The position numbers and the translations under genes are program-made. From positions 64,902-128,901 of the forward strand of contig JBBHKE010003173.1 in NCBI GenBank assembly GCA_037447655.1: a DNA stretch of 64,000 bases. Reading direction: 5' to 3'. The stretch is from Zygnema cylindricum (Eukaryota; Streptophyta; Zygnematophyceae; Zygnematales; Zygnemataceae). Positions 38,701-50,429 of the stretch are shown one piece after another (within the stretch, counting starts at the first letter, position 1; each line of letters starts with the position of its first letter). Below the pieces are notes generated by a model. The model saw only the letters and a program-made list of their open reading frames with translations. It had not been told where the DNA came from and ran no database searches.

Positions 38701-39401
38701 GGAGAATAACTCAGTAACAGTTACCTTTGGGGAAAAGTGGTGTGTATATTTATAAATAGATAGACTAGGCTCCTCGTGAAAAATAATAACTTCACTCAAA
38801 TGCAAAGTTAGATTGATGACTCTGCGTTTGCTTCTTCACAATAACAATCAGTAGGGCTGTAGTTTTTTTCAACTGAACGTGTTGTTTTGGTTTGCACGCT
38901 GACCGAAAATCATAAATTATTGTTAATGAAACTAATTAAGTGGTCGATAATGAGCACAACATAATGTAGCAAAACATAATGTAGTGGAGTTAGTTCTACT
39001 AAAGTGTCTACGCTTATAATTCAGCAACTCTAATAGCCATGGAACGTGTAGATTCCGTATTCTTAGTTGTGACCTAACAGCAAGCTCAGGTTTTTAGCTC
39101 TCAACAATCACTTTCTTTGTTTTTTCACAATCCTTTCTTTGTTTATTGACAATCCTTCCTTTGTTTGTCAACAATCCTTACTATCTTTTCTTTGTTTATT
39201 GATAATCCTTTCTATGTTCATTGACCATCTATGTCTATTGACGATCCTTTCTTTTGTTTTGTATTCCAGATTCGACAGGGAGAGTCTTTAGAAGCCGCTT
39301 CTGCAAGCAGACAGAGAACATCGGAAGAAGAGGAGAAAATCCGACGATTAGAGTCGTGGAGAATTGAGCTTTCAGGGCTTGAGAAAGCCTTTAATGCATA
39401 A
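35718..39401 (+). CDS. PYM: PYM homologue (partner of Y14-Mago), 4 exons
   Basis: A 211-aa protein. Exons 35718-35864, 36480-36590, 37102-37347, 39270-39401; all GT-AG, phase 0. The N-terminal Mago-Y14 binding segment is clear: [20 protein letters not shown] followed by [11 protein letters not shown] at residues 17-47. A second conserved block (LPPGVDPEM, then [12 protein letters not shown]) is exon 2. The last exon ends in the conserved helix [22 protein letters not shown] removes exon-junction complexes from mRNA in the cytoplasm by binding the Mago-Y14 heterodimer and associates with ribosomes. Exon 3 is acidic and Ser/Thr-rich and ends in a basic Lys/Arg helix ([10 protein letters not shown]). 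The start is the first ATG after the CT microsatellite, and the whole N-domain follows directly. Confidence 0.92.
36624..36768. mobile_element. Tourist-like MITE in PYM intron 2 (TSD TTA)
   Basis: A 145-bp element with terminal repeats TAGGTTAATTACACATGCG and its inverse; about 31 bp are paired with two mismatches. It is flanked by TTA at 36621-36623 and 36769-36771. A near-palindromic centre surrounds CGTACAGAAGCTGTATG. It lies between PYM exons 2 and 3. Confidence 0.85.
36875..37012. repeat. AT-rich TATCACTATA cluster
   Basis: TATCACTATA and its inverse TATAGTGATA alternate at least eight times in PYM intron 2, so the region can fold into several hairpins. Confidence 0.8.
37470..37558. repeat. 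GGGGA/GA-rich simple repeat in PYM intron 3
   Basis: A run of GGGAGAGGGAGGGGGA-type units in the intron, plus-strand purine only. Confidence 0.8.
37923..38130. repeat. CT-rich simple repeat in PYM intron 3
   Basis: About 200 bases of TCTCTCCCTC-type sequence. Open stretches on both strands here (Ser/Leu- or Arg/Glu-only) are products of the repeat and are not genes. Confidence 0.85.
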
Positions 39402-41199
39402 TAGGAAACATCATCTGTCTTCCATAGGACGGTGGATATGTTCTTCAATTGTTATGGCCGGAAACCGTTTTGCCGATCTTTGTGTTCAAAGCCTATGAGC
39501 TTCAAGATTGAGTTTTTGATTCTATTATGTGGGAGACTTTCGAGAGTAACTCTAGCACATAGAAATTGGCATTTTAGTTTTTGTCGAGATCAACAAAAGC
39601 TATGCCGCCTGTTTTATTGTTCACATTTATCATTAGGCCAGTAAAGAATGGCAAATTTTGTCCTCCAATTGGGTAGACAAAGTCTGAGTTTTGTTGTTAT
39701 CTCATGCACTGTGTATGAAGACCAACTACATAGTCTTATGGAGATCATGTACAGATTTGGTCTCGGGAAACTATATACATAGAATCAGGAAGTGTCACGT
39801 TTTTCCATGTCTTTTTTCGGCAATGATTGTGGATGTGTTGGATGTGAAATTTATGAATTCCAAGATTTTTTTTGTTGGTATGTCTTCTTTTCTCTCTCCC
39901 CCCCCCCCCATGTTGCCTCCAAAGACCCGTGTCGACGGCTTCTAGTAGATTGTTGAACAGTGTGTATATCAGTCTTGAACAGTCGGGTTGAAGTCCTACC
40001 ATAACCGAATGCTCTATGTTACGCTATGTGTAGTATGTTTGCCGTATGTTGTATGCCCTATGCATGTCGGTTGCTGTGTGTCGTTACTTTTACGTCCAGA
40101 CAGCGTTACGATGAAACGTCACCCTCAGTATTACAATAAATCATGTATTTGCAGTTTTGCACGATGTTGAAATTAAGAAAATCGCGAGTACTGATTTTAA
40201 CTTGTGCAGACAGAATCGGATTGCCGTTGATAATCGACCAAAGTCGTTGGTGCCCAAATATTGTGGCGACGTGGCAGGAATGAGTTGGATCCGGATCTGC
40301 TAACGACATGAACAGTCGCCGACGGCGAAATTTGACCGTCGATCGAAATTAAGACATCGTCAGAAATTCAAAATGGAACTGACGCGAAATCGAATGCGGA
40401 TCCGAATCGCGGGTCGACACAAAATCGGGCAGAAGGAAAATAGCACAGGTGCAGTCAGGACTCTTGAGCTTTATAGAAAAAGAGTATGGCTTCACTAGAT
40501 GATGGTAAACCATTTGAACAAAAATGCATGGGAACAAAAATTGAAAGGCAAAATGAAACTGAAGCACATGGGCAAGAAAAGGCAATGGTTGCGTGAGTGG
40601 TAGACTGTGAGGCTATGTAATGGGTGAGTTCTGCTCTCTCTGGTCAAACTTAACACTTTTTAAGTCAACCTGTTCCACCGAGCAAAAAAAGCGGCCAACA
40701 TCTCCACCAACAAATCCAAAGAAGCTAAAATAACTGATAGTGGAAACCACCAGAAACTGAACAATCAAACAAAAAATGGTAATCATTGCTCGACACATCG
40801 TCACTAAATTACGTAACTGACATACAGCACCCTTCCAAATCTCCTAGGGTTTATCTCCACAGGAAAATAACGGCGTAAAAATGATAATAAGCCTTCAAGA
40901 TGAAACCCAAGTCAAGCCATGCCACAATGGAAAATGACAATTTTGTAGTATTTTTAGGATGCTTCTCTGGCTTCCCACCAATTTATGCGTTCCATAGTTT
41001 GAATAGAGGATCGTGGTTGCCTTCAAAAAGGTTTTTTAAATGGAAAACATGACAATGATGAAATTTGTTGAGAAAACGTCGATGTCTTGCTAGCTTTAAA
41101 GTTGATATAATGCTGTGACAGGACAGCTACCTTCTTAACAAAATTCGTGCTTCCTAGTGGATTGGTAAATATATCTAGTAGGCCTTTCTTATCACAGGG
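39402..41199. other. Spacer downstream of PYM
   Basis: The first few hundred bases are probably the PYM 3' UTR. Beyond that there is no recognisable gene. A 63-codon hydrophobic open stretch at 40613-40804 (minus) weakly resembles an AIG1-like membrane exon but is unsupported. Confidence 0.45.
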
Positions 41200-41201
41200 T
41201 A

Positions 41202-41419
41202 CACCGTGAATCGCTATTAGTGTTAATGTTTTTTTAGCCGCTTAAAACATTTTTTTCTCCGTATACACATGTCCGATTGTGGATCTGACGGTTGCGATTG
41301 AAAGGTGAGATTTTCAGCTTCCGATTGGCGGTCTCAAATTGAAAATCGGACAAGTTTGTATGGAGAAAAGATGTTTTCAGTTGCGAAAAAATTATTAACA
41401 CTAATAGCGATGCACGGTG
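41202..41419. mobile_element. MITE family C, copy 2
   Basis: A 218-bp element with TA at both flanks. The ends are CACCGTGAATCGCTATTAG and CTAATAGCGATGCACGGTG. The centre TTTTTCTCCGTATACACATG, GGTTGCGATTGAAAGGTGAG, TTCCGATTGGCGGTCTC and ATCGGACAAGTTTGTATGGAG forms a long hairpin. It lies 150 bp from a family B element. Confidence 0.82.
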
Positions 41420-41572
41420 TAGTTTCAATTGAGAAGTTTTTTACCCTCATTTTGAAGGTGAATTGTACGGTTCATACAATCTTTTTTAACACTCAATCAG
41501 AATTGACTACTCTATGTTTTGCCACATGGCTCAGTATGAGCACTTTTCTAAACAGTGTATAAAACAATACTA

Positions 41573-42072
41573 CACCGCGAATCGTAATTAGAGAAATGAA
41601 AAAATTAGAGTACAAAAACTAAAAAAAACAATTAGAGTAATGAACTCTAATTTATGTGATTGAGCTGTTTCAACTATGAAGTTTACTCTAATTTATTTAA
41701 GTACTCTAATTTGACACGCTAATATCCTCTACTGTAAATAAGGTATTCGTACAGAATTTGGCAAAACGTACATTTTATAGTCACTATGACGTTTGCACTA
41801 CGCGGTTTGTTAAAACGCAGTTACATGATAACGGCCTGTATTAAATCATTATTTTTACTTTTTTACTTAATAGGTACAATTTTGCACGGTCGGAGGTCGT
41901 CCGTACTCCACACTATTTAAAACGAACCTATATTATAATTAAAAACGCTAATTAAACTTTACCTTAAATAGAATAATGAAAAAATTAGAATCATTTACTC
42001 TATTTCATGTGATTGAGTCGAAATTTCGAGCGACCGAATTAGAGTAATTTACTCTAATTACGATTCGCGGTG
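41573..42072. mobile_element. MITE family B, copy 1
   Basis: A 500-bp element between TA dinucleotides. Left end CACCGCGAATCGTAATTAG, right end its exact inverse. Several TTAGAGTA / TACTCTAA motifs follow each end. It lacks a transposase. Family B shares the CACCGCGAATCG end with family A. Confidence 0.85.
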
Positions 42073-42301
42073 TAGTGTATGATTTTGGATTTAAAACAAA
42101 AAAAATCACTCAAATTAGAGTGGTTTGTTCTAATGGTGATGACAGTGTACTAACTCGCAACATTTTTACACAAAAGTTTTTCTCTCAAAACAAAAAGACG
42201 CATCCCTTTTAACAGTCTTTCTTTATAAATATATTACAGCCAAATCTTTTACCATTTATTCACATACAACGACTTGCCCCAACCACGAACACAAGACAAA
42301 T

Positions 42302-42520
42302 TACCCATCGCTATTAGTATTAAGCATTTTTTGGGCAGTCGAAGTACTTTATTTCACAAAACACATTTGCGATTTTTAATCGTGACATTACCATTGAAAG
42401 GTAAGGTCGTTACCTTTCAATTTCTTACCTCAAAAGAAAATTCCAATGGCTAAACAAAAAAGGTTAAACTTCTTTTAACTGCCCGCAAAATGTTAAACAC
42501 TAATATTGATGGGCGGTATA
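42302..42520. mobile_element. Diverged MITE (family D), related to family C
   Basis: Inverted ends TACCCATCGCTATTAGTATT and the inverse of ACTAATATTGATGGGCGGTA bound about 219 bp. A perfect inner hairpin sits at 42393-42421 (ATTGAAAGGTAA, 5-base loop, inverse). The core ATTGAAAGGTAAG resembles the family C core. Confidence 0.6.
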
Positions 42521-42736
42521 TTTCCCAAACAGATCAATGTATCTATCTTACTAAAAACAAAATTCCCATCGAATTATGAGACACTTTCTTGTACGTAAAA
42601 CATATTTGGTATATGGAACAAATAGTTGTATAACACCATATAACAACGTATTTGATATCAGTCTTACTTGGGCATGTACAAAAACCTGAATATTAATAAT
42701 TGATAATCTTTCTAATCAACAACAATAGTACTATTA

Positions 42737-45700
42737 TTATTTTACACCTTTCGACAAATGGTACGAGTAGAGAATCGAGCCTTTGAGGTCATGAAAGTCC
42801 ATATGCAAAAATGCCGGAGAAATACCCATTGATACAAAACCTTGTCCGTTATAGTCAAACAAAAGGCCATCATTTGGATTTCTCTCCCTTTGGACCCGAT
42901 AACATTGTGAACCGGCACCGCTTGTAATTAAAGGAATGGAACTGCAAAAAGAAGAAGAGTGAAAAAAAAAAAAAAAAATTGAAAACATGGTTTCCTTGTT
43001 TGTTTTGCCCCGAAAAACAAAATTTAGTACCATGGTTAGAGGAGTAACATGTTTAGAGGTCATTAAAGGAAAAGAACCTCAAAAAAAGAAAGTGAAAACA
43101 TCGGCCAAAAAGAAAAAAGACAATGAAAGGCCTCAGGATTTAAATAGGAGCTCTATTTTAAAACAAATAAACTTGTAAACAGGTTTAGGTTTTGAGTAAA
43201 AGACAAACCACTTTAATTTCAATACAAGACTCCAGGTAATTGAAGCGGAGAGAGAGAACAACGTATCTAAATAACAGTAAAGAGAATGTAAACAGATAAC
43301 TGAAAGATCATGAAAAAATCGTGGAAAGACACAACAAAAGAGGTGAAACAGAAATATCCGAAACGTTGAAAATCTCTTGCTTTCTCATCAGATTTTTTTA
43401 CAACCCCCATTTAATCGGCACTTACTAAAATTCTAGAAAACTCTAAAAAACTCTAAAAAACTAAAAAAAAAACTCTACAAGGAACAAGGAATAAGGAATA
43501 AGGAATAAGGAACAAAGAAAATGGAAAAATGAAAAAGAAAAAAAAAAGGAAAGAGGAAAAGGAAAAAGGAGCAAGGAATAAGGAACAAGGAACAAAGAAA
43601 AAGGAACAAGGAACAAAGAAAAAAGAAAAAGGGAAAAGGAAACAAGAAATTCCCACCTGTCGGGGCGTTTAATAAACTCCAAAGCATGATCATGACCGTT
43701 GACATAGAGATCGACTTCTTGCTCCTAAATTTCGAAAAAAAAAACCACCAAACACAAAAACAAAGTAAATAAATAAAAAGCAAAAAATGTAAGAAATAAA
43801 AATAGCTTAAAAATCTCCAAAATTTGCATCAAAAGTCACACCCAATCTGTTCAAGCACCAATGTAAAAAAAAAAGAACAAGGGAATGGAAATTAACGAAG
43901 AAAGAATTTTTTGAAGAATGGATCCTAGACAAACGCCAAAGAATGGATATCGACAAAGAAAGTTTCAAAGAACGAATACCAACAAAGAAAGAAACTTTCA
44001 AAGAATGGATACTAACTAGAAAACTTAGTATGGATACTAACTAAAAAACTTAGAATGTATACTAACAAATAAACTTACTTCTAAAAGGGGTAGGAGGGAT
44101 TGAACAAGCTCCACTGTGTCCCCATGGACGCCCACACTACGGATTGGGTGGTGACCAATCACAAGCTTCCAGGTGGCATTGGAGGAGGAAAGAGACGAAC
44201 GTAGATTCTGTCAAAAAAAACTTTAAAAAGTTAGAAAGACAAAAGCTTACCAACATAAGTTTCCCAAAGTGGAAAAAAATATTCACAACAACAAGGAAAA
44301 AGAAAACAAATAACTTTATTTAAATAGGAAAGTTAAAATAACTTCCAATATATTTTACCTCCACGTCTCTCTAACCCACGCCAGGTTCACACTCGGCTAT
44401 AATTACTAAAACATGGAACACACAATTTTCCAGTTGAATCTATGTAGTCAAAACCACCAGAATATAACATTTTTTGTGAATATGTAACAGCTAAAAAAAT
44501 TAACAAAACCTTTGAGGACTAACAAACCTTGAGAATTGCCTCAACTTCTTTTTCCTGGGTGTCAAGTCCTGTGAAGTTGAGCACCCCCCAATGGGCATTC
44601 ACAAACACATTTGTGTCGATGAAAAAAAACTCCGCGGTTGCATTGCAATCATCTGCATTCCGTTTAGTACACGTATTAATATCATCATTGTAATTATTTC
44701 TCCTATTAATAATATTATTATTATTGTTAGTATTGTTATTACTATTGATAGTATGCTACAATTGTTAGCATATTCTTATTCATAGTGTTACAAATGAGTA
44801 TTGTTATTATCATTATCAGTAGTATTATTGGCATAATTCTTATTAGTATCATTATTGTCAAGAAGCGAGCTTAACGACATCATAGTATCAACAAAAAACT
44901 TACCACATCGACTGACATTGACTTGTGAGGCGAGGAACTTTAATGGATATAACCTCCATTTGTAAAAGGGGGGCACTATTGACTTAGTCCTTGTGCTCTG
45001 ATTTTCATCGCCAGAGTGGATATTCTAAGCATGGATACAAAATGCCAAAAATACTAATCCACACTAAAAGGCGTGCGGCATGTAAGATGTGTGACTCCCA
45101 TGATGTTAGATCCACTTAAATTTTCAAATAACCATAAGAGTATACTTAGTTTATAGCCAGTGTGATACACGATAATATTATAGACTTGTACCAAATGTAA
45201 GATGCCACTAGGGAGAGAGAATTCACCTCCAGGAATGGGGCAAACATTTCGACGGAAGGAGTAGTTTCTCTCACAGTGCCATCGTGGGTCACGAAGTTTC
45301 AAAGCAGGATTGGTTTGGAGGGCTGCGATCTGAACGTAGTCGTGATTCCCAAGAACTGCACATGGTCCATGTTTTAATATATAGTCCATTTACGAATCTG
45401 TAGTCCATGTATGAACATATAATGTATCGTCCGTTCATGAACGTACAGTTCATGTATGAATGTATAGTCCATGTATGGATGCATAGTCCATGCATGAATG
45501 TCTAGTCTATGTGCAACTGTATTGTCCGTATATGAATGTACAGTCCATATACGAACACATAATGTTTAGTCCATACATGAACGTACAGTTCATGCATGAA
45601 TGTATAATATATGTATGACTGTATTGTTCGTACATGAATGTAAAGTCCATGTATGGATGCATAATATGGATGTATGAATGTATGAATATGCGGATGTGTG

Positions 45701-48700
45701 GATGATAGATGAATGAAGTATGGATGCATGTTCGCTTGAATTGACATGGTGTATGGATGTACGGAGACTGGATGTACAGAAGTATGGAGGTATGAATGTA
45801 CAGATGCATAGAGGTATGGATATGGATGGATAAACAATGTTGTATGTTTGTATGGACAGTGTCGTCAGACCTCAAGTCAATAACAATGTGACTAAGTACT
45901 ATCACCTGCTATGCAAGTCTCAAACAATTCTTTAACTTTCCTCTGGGGACAAGTTGCAAATTCTATTTTTACCGATTCGCTTATCCAGCATATCACCCAA
46001 AAAGTAAAATACGGAGAATAAAACTGCAAGTCAACAACAATTGGAAACACATTCCACTTGCTAAGCTTCGTGTTGCAGCCATACTTCCTTGTCTTCTGTA
46101 CTTTAATCAGGAAAAAGAGTATCAAATGTTCTTTGGTTACACAAAAAAGTCCTTCGATTGAACTAAGATTTACAAACTGACACGTTCAAAGATTTACAGA
46201 GTAACATAGTGAAAAATACATAATGAAAAATGTACTCACCAGCATACCACAATGTCTGGAGGCTTCGAGCCGTATATATACTGGTGAAAGATCGCTCAAA
46301 TGTAGGATCGTCGAGGCTACTGAGGCCACTCTCGTAGAAGTTATCTCCAGTCGAAATCACAAAATTGACATTTAATTGTTCTGCAACAACACCCATCTAT
46401 AATTTGCAATGGATATCTTTAGCATCTCAGACCTACCAATCTGAAAAAGGTCAATGTTACTTTCTTGAGCACACATTACATAGATTCATTAGCACAGTGA
46501 ATTGAAGAAAATAAAACTAAACCATCGGAAAAGTAAGGCTGTGATGGAAGCCGTTGATTTTCTTACAATCGTTTTGGAAACAAATTCTGCCTTCATTTCC
46601 TCAGAAAATTGTCTTATCACCTTTAAAACGTATGGAGCTTGACAGACACATGTGACTCGCATTAGTTTCATAAGATTATCTCTCAGCCTTTTCAAAAGCT
46701 TCAACAATGAACAGGGAACCTAAAAACACAAAAGCTTTTTTCTCTTACGAGTGTCAAATCACAGCTGTCACAAGACAGCACGTGAAAATTCAATTTCTTC
46801 ATGTATATAGAGAAAGAAAATGATTCTTATTGATACATCAAGAAATCTACATTTGCACTTGACATAAAGCAACATCACATCAACAAAAACAAAACAAAAA
46901 ATAATAACTGAATTGCCAAAAAACCACACCGTCAAATACTTGATAAAATCCATCACTTTTCAACGGCAAAAACTAGAGAGGATGGAGAAAACTTACGGCA
47001 TCTGCAACAAGTGACTGATTATTTGTCCCTTCTCTGCCCCAATCTCCAATTACTAGAAATTTGAGAGGTGCTTTCGCCATTAAGGGTCCTTCCACACGAG
47101 ATTTATGGCCAAGTGTGAAAATCAAAAGGAGACCAATGGAGAAACCAACTAATACAAGTCCCAAAATTTTGATGGCCTCCAACCATGGCTTCTGACGGTG
47201 TGACGCCTGTGGCCATAGGGAAAAAATAAGATGAGTTAGATGCAAAAAACATAAAACCTATTTATTACAGACACTCAAGGAAAAACATACATTGTCAACC
47301 ACAATTAATGTGGACAATTTAAACCATGGCCGACAAAGTTCATAAATGGGAATCTCCTCTTCACCACAGACTAACATTGCACCTTACAAATCTATTAGAG
47401 TTAGTGATTTATTAGCGTTAACGGGGATTTTGTATCTTAACTACATTGCGTATTAGAGTCAGTGAATTATTAGCGTTGAAGCGGGTTTAGTATTAATAGC
47501 CGGAATTGTGTTTTGCCACGCGGCACATTATGGGACTCTTAACCAAACAGTGTTATCCACACAATTTGGTCAAAAAATTATGCACCCAAATTAGTGTTAT
47601 AAACACTAATACTGATGTAAGCTGTACTTTCCAGACTGCTCACCACTACTAGTGTGGAGTCATTTAAACGCCTTTTATTGTGTGCTAAACCCATACCAAT
47701 ATAGTCAGTCATCAATTTTACGTGCATTCGACATTAATCCAAACTTATTGCTTTTTTTTTCGTGTGTAGATAAATTATCGAAAACGTTTGAATAGATCTT
47801 TATTTGGAATACAGGATATTTGATTAGCAGACAAACCAGACACAGCTCAAATGTGAGAAGAGTTATTTGTGGTTAATCCATATTATACGCGTATTATATA
47901 TGGGGAATAATATGGGGAATCACAACATTCCCAATTGTTTTCGGACATTTGAAATGTGGATAAAACCTAAATGGTGACCAATTTGCAAGAAAAACGGACG
48001 AAGTTTGTGCATCTCTCCATGCACAAATGATAATTACCTCTTTTGGGTACAAAAAAACCCAAAAAAAAACATTTTTACATAGATAATGAAAGCGGATTTG
48101 GTATCAACAACACTAAATTGTGTTCCACGACGTGGGTCACTTAACCAAATAGTGTTATCGACACCAATTTATGATTTTGGGTAAAACAAACACGCCCTCA
48201 AATTAGAATGGTTAACTCTAAGCGATAAAAGGTGTACGCACCCAACTTCGCACATTATTAGTGTGGATTCGTTTCAACAAAAAAGTGTGCTAAATCCGTA
48301 CCAATGTAGACATTTTTTCTACAACAGGTGCATTCCACACTAATTCATGATTTATACTCTCTTTTTGTATGTATGGATAAATCATCAAAAAAAAATAACA
48401 TTTGAATAGGATATTTTTTAGAAAAAATGGGTGTTTGTCATGAAACTTAAACGAGGCGCAATTTCCTAAAAGCCTACAAAAAGACGTCCGTTGTGCTTTT
48501 GTTTAAGATTTTTCAAGATTTTTTAGGGTAAGTTACGATTTTGAGGAATTGGGCTTAAATAAACTAGCATATTTTTACATAAAAAATGCAAGAAATACCA
48601 AGTAAAAAGCTTGCAGAAATTTCCAAAAAAAGTCTCCAAAAAGAAGGATTAGACAAGCAGATAAATAAAAAATAAACAGGAAAAGATCGAATGAGCTTTA

Positions 48701-48830
48701 AAATATCAAGACCTGCCCAGCTCAGAAAAACATGATAAATAATAAAATATTATTATTACAGTAACTTGCCTGTCCAGAAGTGAGTCCTACGGCTTCGCCT
48801 TCCCTTTCAATACCATCCATGGCTTTTTCT
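42737..48830 (-). CDS. Membrane-anchored purple acid phosphatase-like metallophosphatase, 8 exons
   Basis: A 357-aa protein. Exons 48780-48830, 46997-47206, 46240-46396, 45227-45355, 44528-44652, 44079-44207, 43657-43724, 42737-42941; phases close exactly. All five metal-binding blocks of purple acid phosphatases are present: GDWG (71-74), GDNFY (104-108), GNHD (142-145), VIGHH (240-244), GHDH (277-280). These hydrolyse phosphate esters with a dinuclear metal centre. It follows the small plant type (PAP3/7/8/17-like). Instead of a cleaved signal, residues about 28-50 (AIKILGLVLVGFSIGLLLIF) form a single membrane segment, suggesting a type II anchor with the catalytic domain outside or in a lumen. 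Intron 1 appears to use a GC donor (ACAG, then GCAAGT). If exon 1 is wrong, the start is uncertain but the domain is not. Confidence 0.88.
43440..43640. repeat. AAGGAACAAGGAATAAGG minisatellite in a PAP intron
   Basis: Units of 7-9 bases (AAGGAAT, AAGGAAC) and GGAAAAAG runs are repeated over about 200 bases between exons 7 and 8. Purine-rich on the plus strand, pyrimidine-rich on the coding strand. Confidence 0.85.
45360..45860. repeat. ATGTATGAATGTATAGTCC minisatellite in PAP intron 3
   Basis: The phrase CATGTATGAATGTATAGTCC and variants (ATGCATGAATGTCTAGTC, CATACATGAACGTACAGTTC) recur many times with irregular period of about 20-36 bases, fading into TATGGATG / TATGAATG units by 45650-45850. 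The two open stretches on the minus strand (111 and 132 codons) reflect this repeat and are not genes. Confidence 0.85.
47207..48779. other. PAP intron 1 with decayed MITE-like sequence
   Basis: AT-rich intron of 1.57 kb between exons 1 and 2. It contains repeated fragments resembling MITE ends (ATTAGAGTTAGTG and ATTAGAGTCAGTG at 47395-47465; CACTAATACTGATG near 47608). Complete ends could not be paired. Confidence 0.5.
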
Positions 48831-48857
48831 CGAACGAGGAGTGCCAAAGATTCGGGA

Positions 48858-49084
48858 TATCGTGTATCGCTATTAATGTTAATGTTTTTTTCGCCACTTA
48901 AAACATCTTTTCTCCGTACATACTTGTCGGATTGTTGAACTGACGGTGGCGATTGAAAGGTATGATTCTCAGCTTCCGATTGGCGGTCTCAAATTGAAAA
49001 TCGGACAAGTGTGTACGGAGAAAAGATGCTTAAAGTGGCGGAAAATAGTAACGCTAATAGCAATAAGTCAATAACACGGTGTAC
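48858..49084. mobile_element. MITE family C, copy 3
   Basis: Right next to exon 1 of the PAP gene. The ends are diverged (TATCGTGTATCGCTATTAATG left; ACACGGTGTA right). The hairpin core is well kept: TTTTCTCCGTACATACTTG, GCGATTGAAAGGTATGATTC, TTCCGATTGGCGGTCTC, ATCGGACAAGTGTGTACGGAG. It lies within about 30 bases upstream of the predicted start codon region, so it could affect the promoter or leader. Confidence 0.72.
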
Positions 49085-49435
49085 TGTACCTGCGAGGAAG
49101 CAGTGTCAAAAAGTACGAAGTGCAAAGAATCGTAAAAAGTACAAACAATCATTCATAAATTACAAACATTTTGCGTGCGGTATGCTTCATGCCGATTGGC
49201 ACAAATTGTACGAATCTCCGATATTCGCGGATTTTCATGGCACAAATGGTCGAATCAGAGTCAAATTCGCTAGTAACTGCTTTGTTTTTGGCTTTTTTCA
49301 AACTCTCCACCTTGTGATCCGTATTTTTTCTAGCATCGAATGGTGTATTTGAGCGTACGGTATTTGTACGGTATGCCTTTGTGTCTGATCCTTGAAAGAT
49401 TTGAGTGCTAGAGATCGTACGTTCGTACAGCTACG

Positions 49436-49657
49436 TGATCAGATACGCAATTATTGACAACAGAATTTTGTACAGATGTACTTGACACTGATTCACTTTA
49501 CACTTTACTGTAAGTCAAAATGTTTGTTTACCTCCTATGGATGAAATTAAGTGTCAGGATATGACCACGTGTACTTCGCAAGGTCTGTGACTTGAGCGAC
49601 ACGTTTGCGACCTTCAACGACAGATAAACTAGCCTTATCCATCTCTTGTCCTTCATG
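49436..49657. repeat. 222-bp direct repeat, copy 1
   Basis: Starts TGATCAGATACGCAATTATT and ends ATCTCTTGTCCTTCATG. It is almost identical to 51274-51494 (few substitutions and one deleted A). It is not clearly an LTR: no CA end in both copies, no matching flank duplication and no primer binding site were seen. Confidence 0.9.
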
Positions 49658-49854
49658 TAAAACACTAAAACCACACTTCTCTTTTGGACAACCACCGACT
49701 CTTGGATTCCAAATCTTTCACGGTTACAGCTCGTGACCTCGTCCTTTTACAGTTAAGCGTATCTGTGGCAGATTTATAAAGGGAATTGATCATGACAGTG
49801 ACTGTTTTGGTTGCGCACAGTCACTTACGTCATTTTGTCAAAAAACAAACGTTT

Positions 49855-50020
49855 GAAGTACCATTGGTACAAATAAAGTAACGTTGAGTATAAATTTGAC
49901 GGTCAATCGGTTGGACATCTTTGACTTTCATACTATTGTTTCAACCGCTTAAAATTTTGTCGCGCTTGCGAACTTGCGAGCGTCGACCGTCATAATAAAA
50001 TCAGCAATTCACACGGCCGG
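49855..50020. repeat. Dispersed repeat, copy 1 (inverted relative to 57236-57410)
   Basis: TTGACGGTCAATC, GTCGCGCTTGCGAAC, CGTCGACCGTC and AATTCACACG appear in this order here and as the reverse complement at 57236-57410, with about a fifth of bases changed. Probably two decayed pieces of the same element. Confidence 0.6.
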
Positions 50021-50429
50021 CGAACGTTCACGGTAACAAAACTGCGACGACCACATGTAAATAAAATGGTTGCAGACAGTAACTTTTTGTCGTTTTGTGA
50101 ACTCCACGGTGAGAGCACTTAGCCGCAAAATTGAAATTGAATCGTCTAAGTGTTACATTGAACTTAGACGCAAAGTGAAACGAAACCTATTGAAACTGAA
50201 AGTACTATAAGTCTCGTACGTAAATATTATAACGCACGAAACGAAATAAACTTTTAGAATAAAACGAACCGGCGTAAAAATATCATTTGAAATTAAATGA
50301 AAAAAATGAGCGTCGTCACGCGCGACGAAATCGAGCCACGCTATTTACGAATCAACATACTTACATTGACAAGATTGTAGCAGGATCAGCCGTACAAAGG
50401 TTTTGCCGCTTTGTTGTACACATAAATTA

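Noticed and set aside
40613-40804. 63-codon hydrophobic stretch similar in places (IVQFL, FFGFVGG) to the AIG1-like membrane exon
   Set aside because: Similarity is confined to a few hydrophobic residues, without neighbouring exons; too weak to call a pseudogene.
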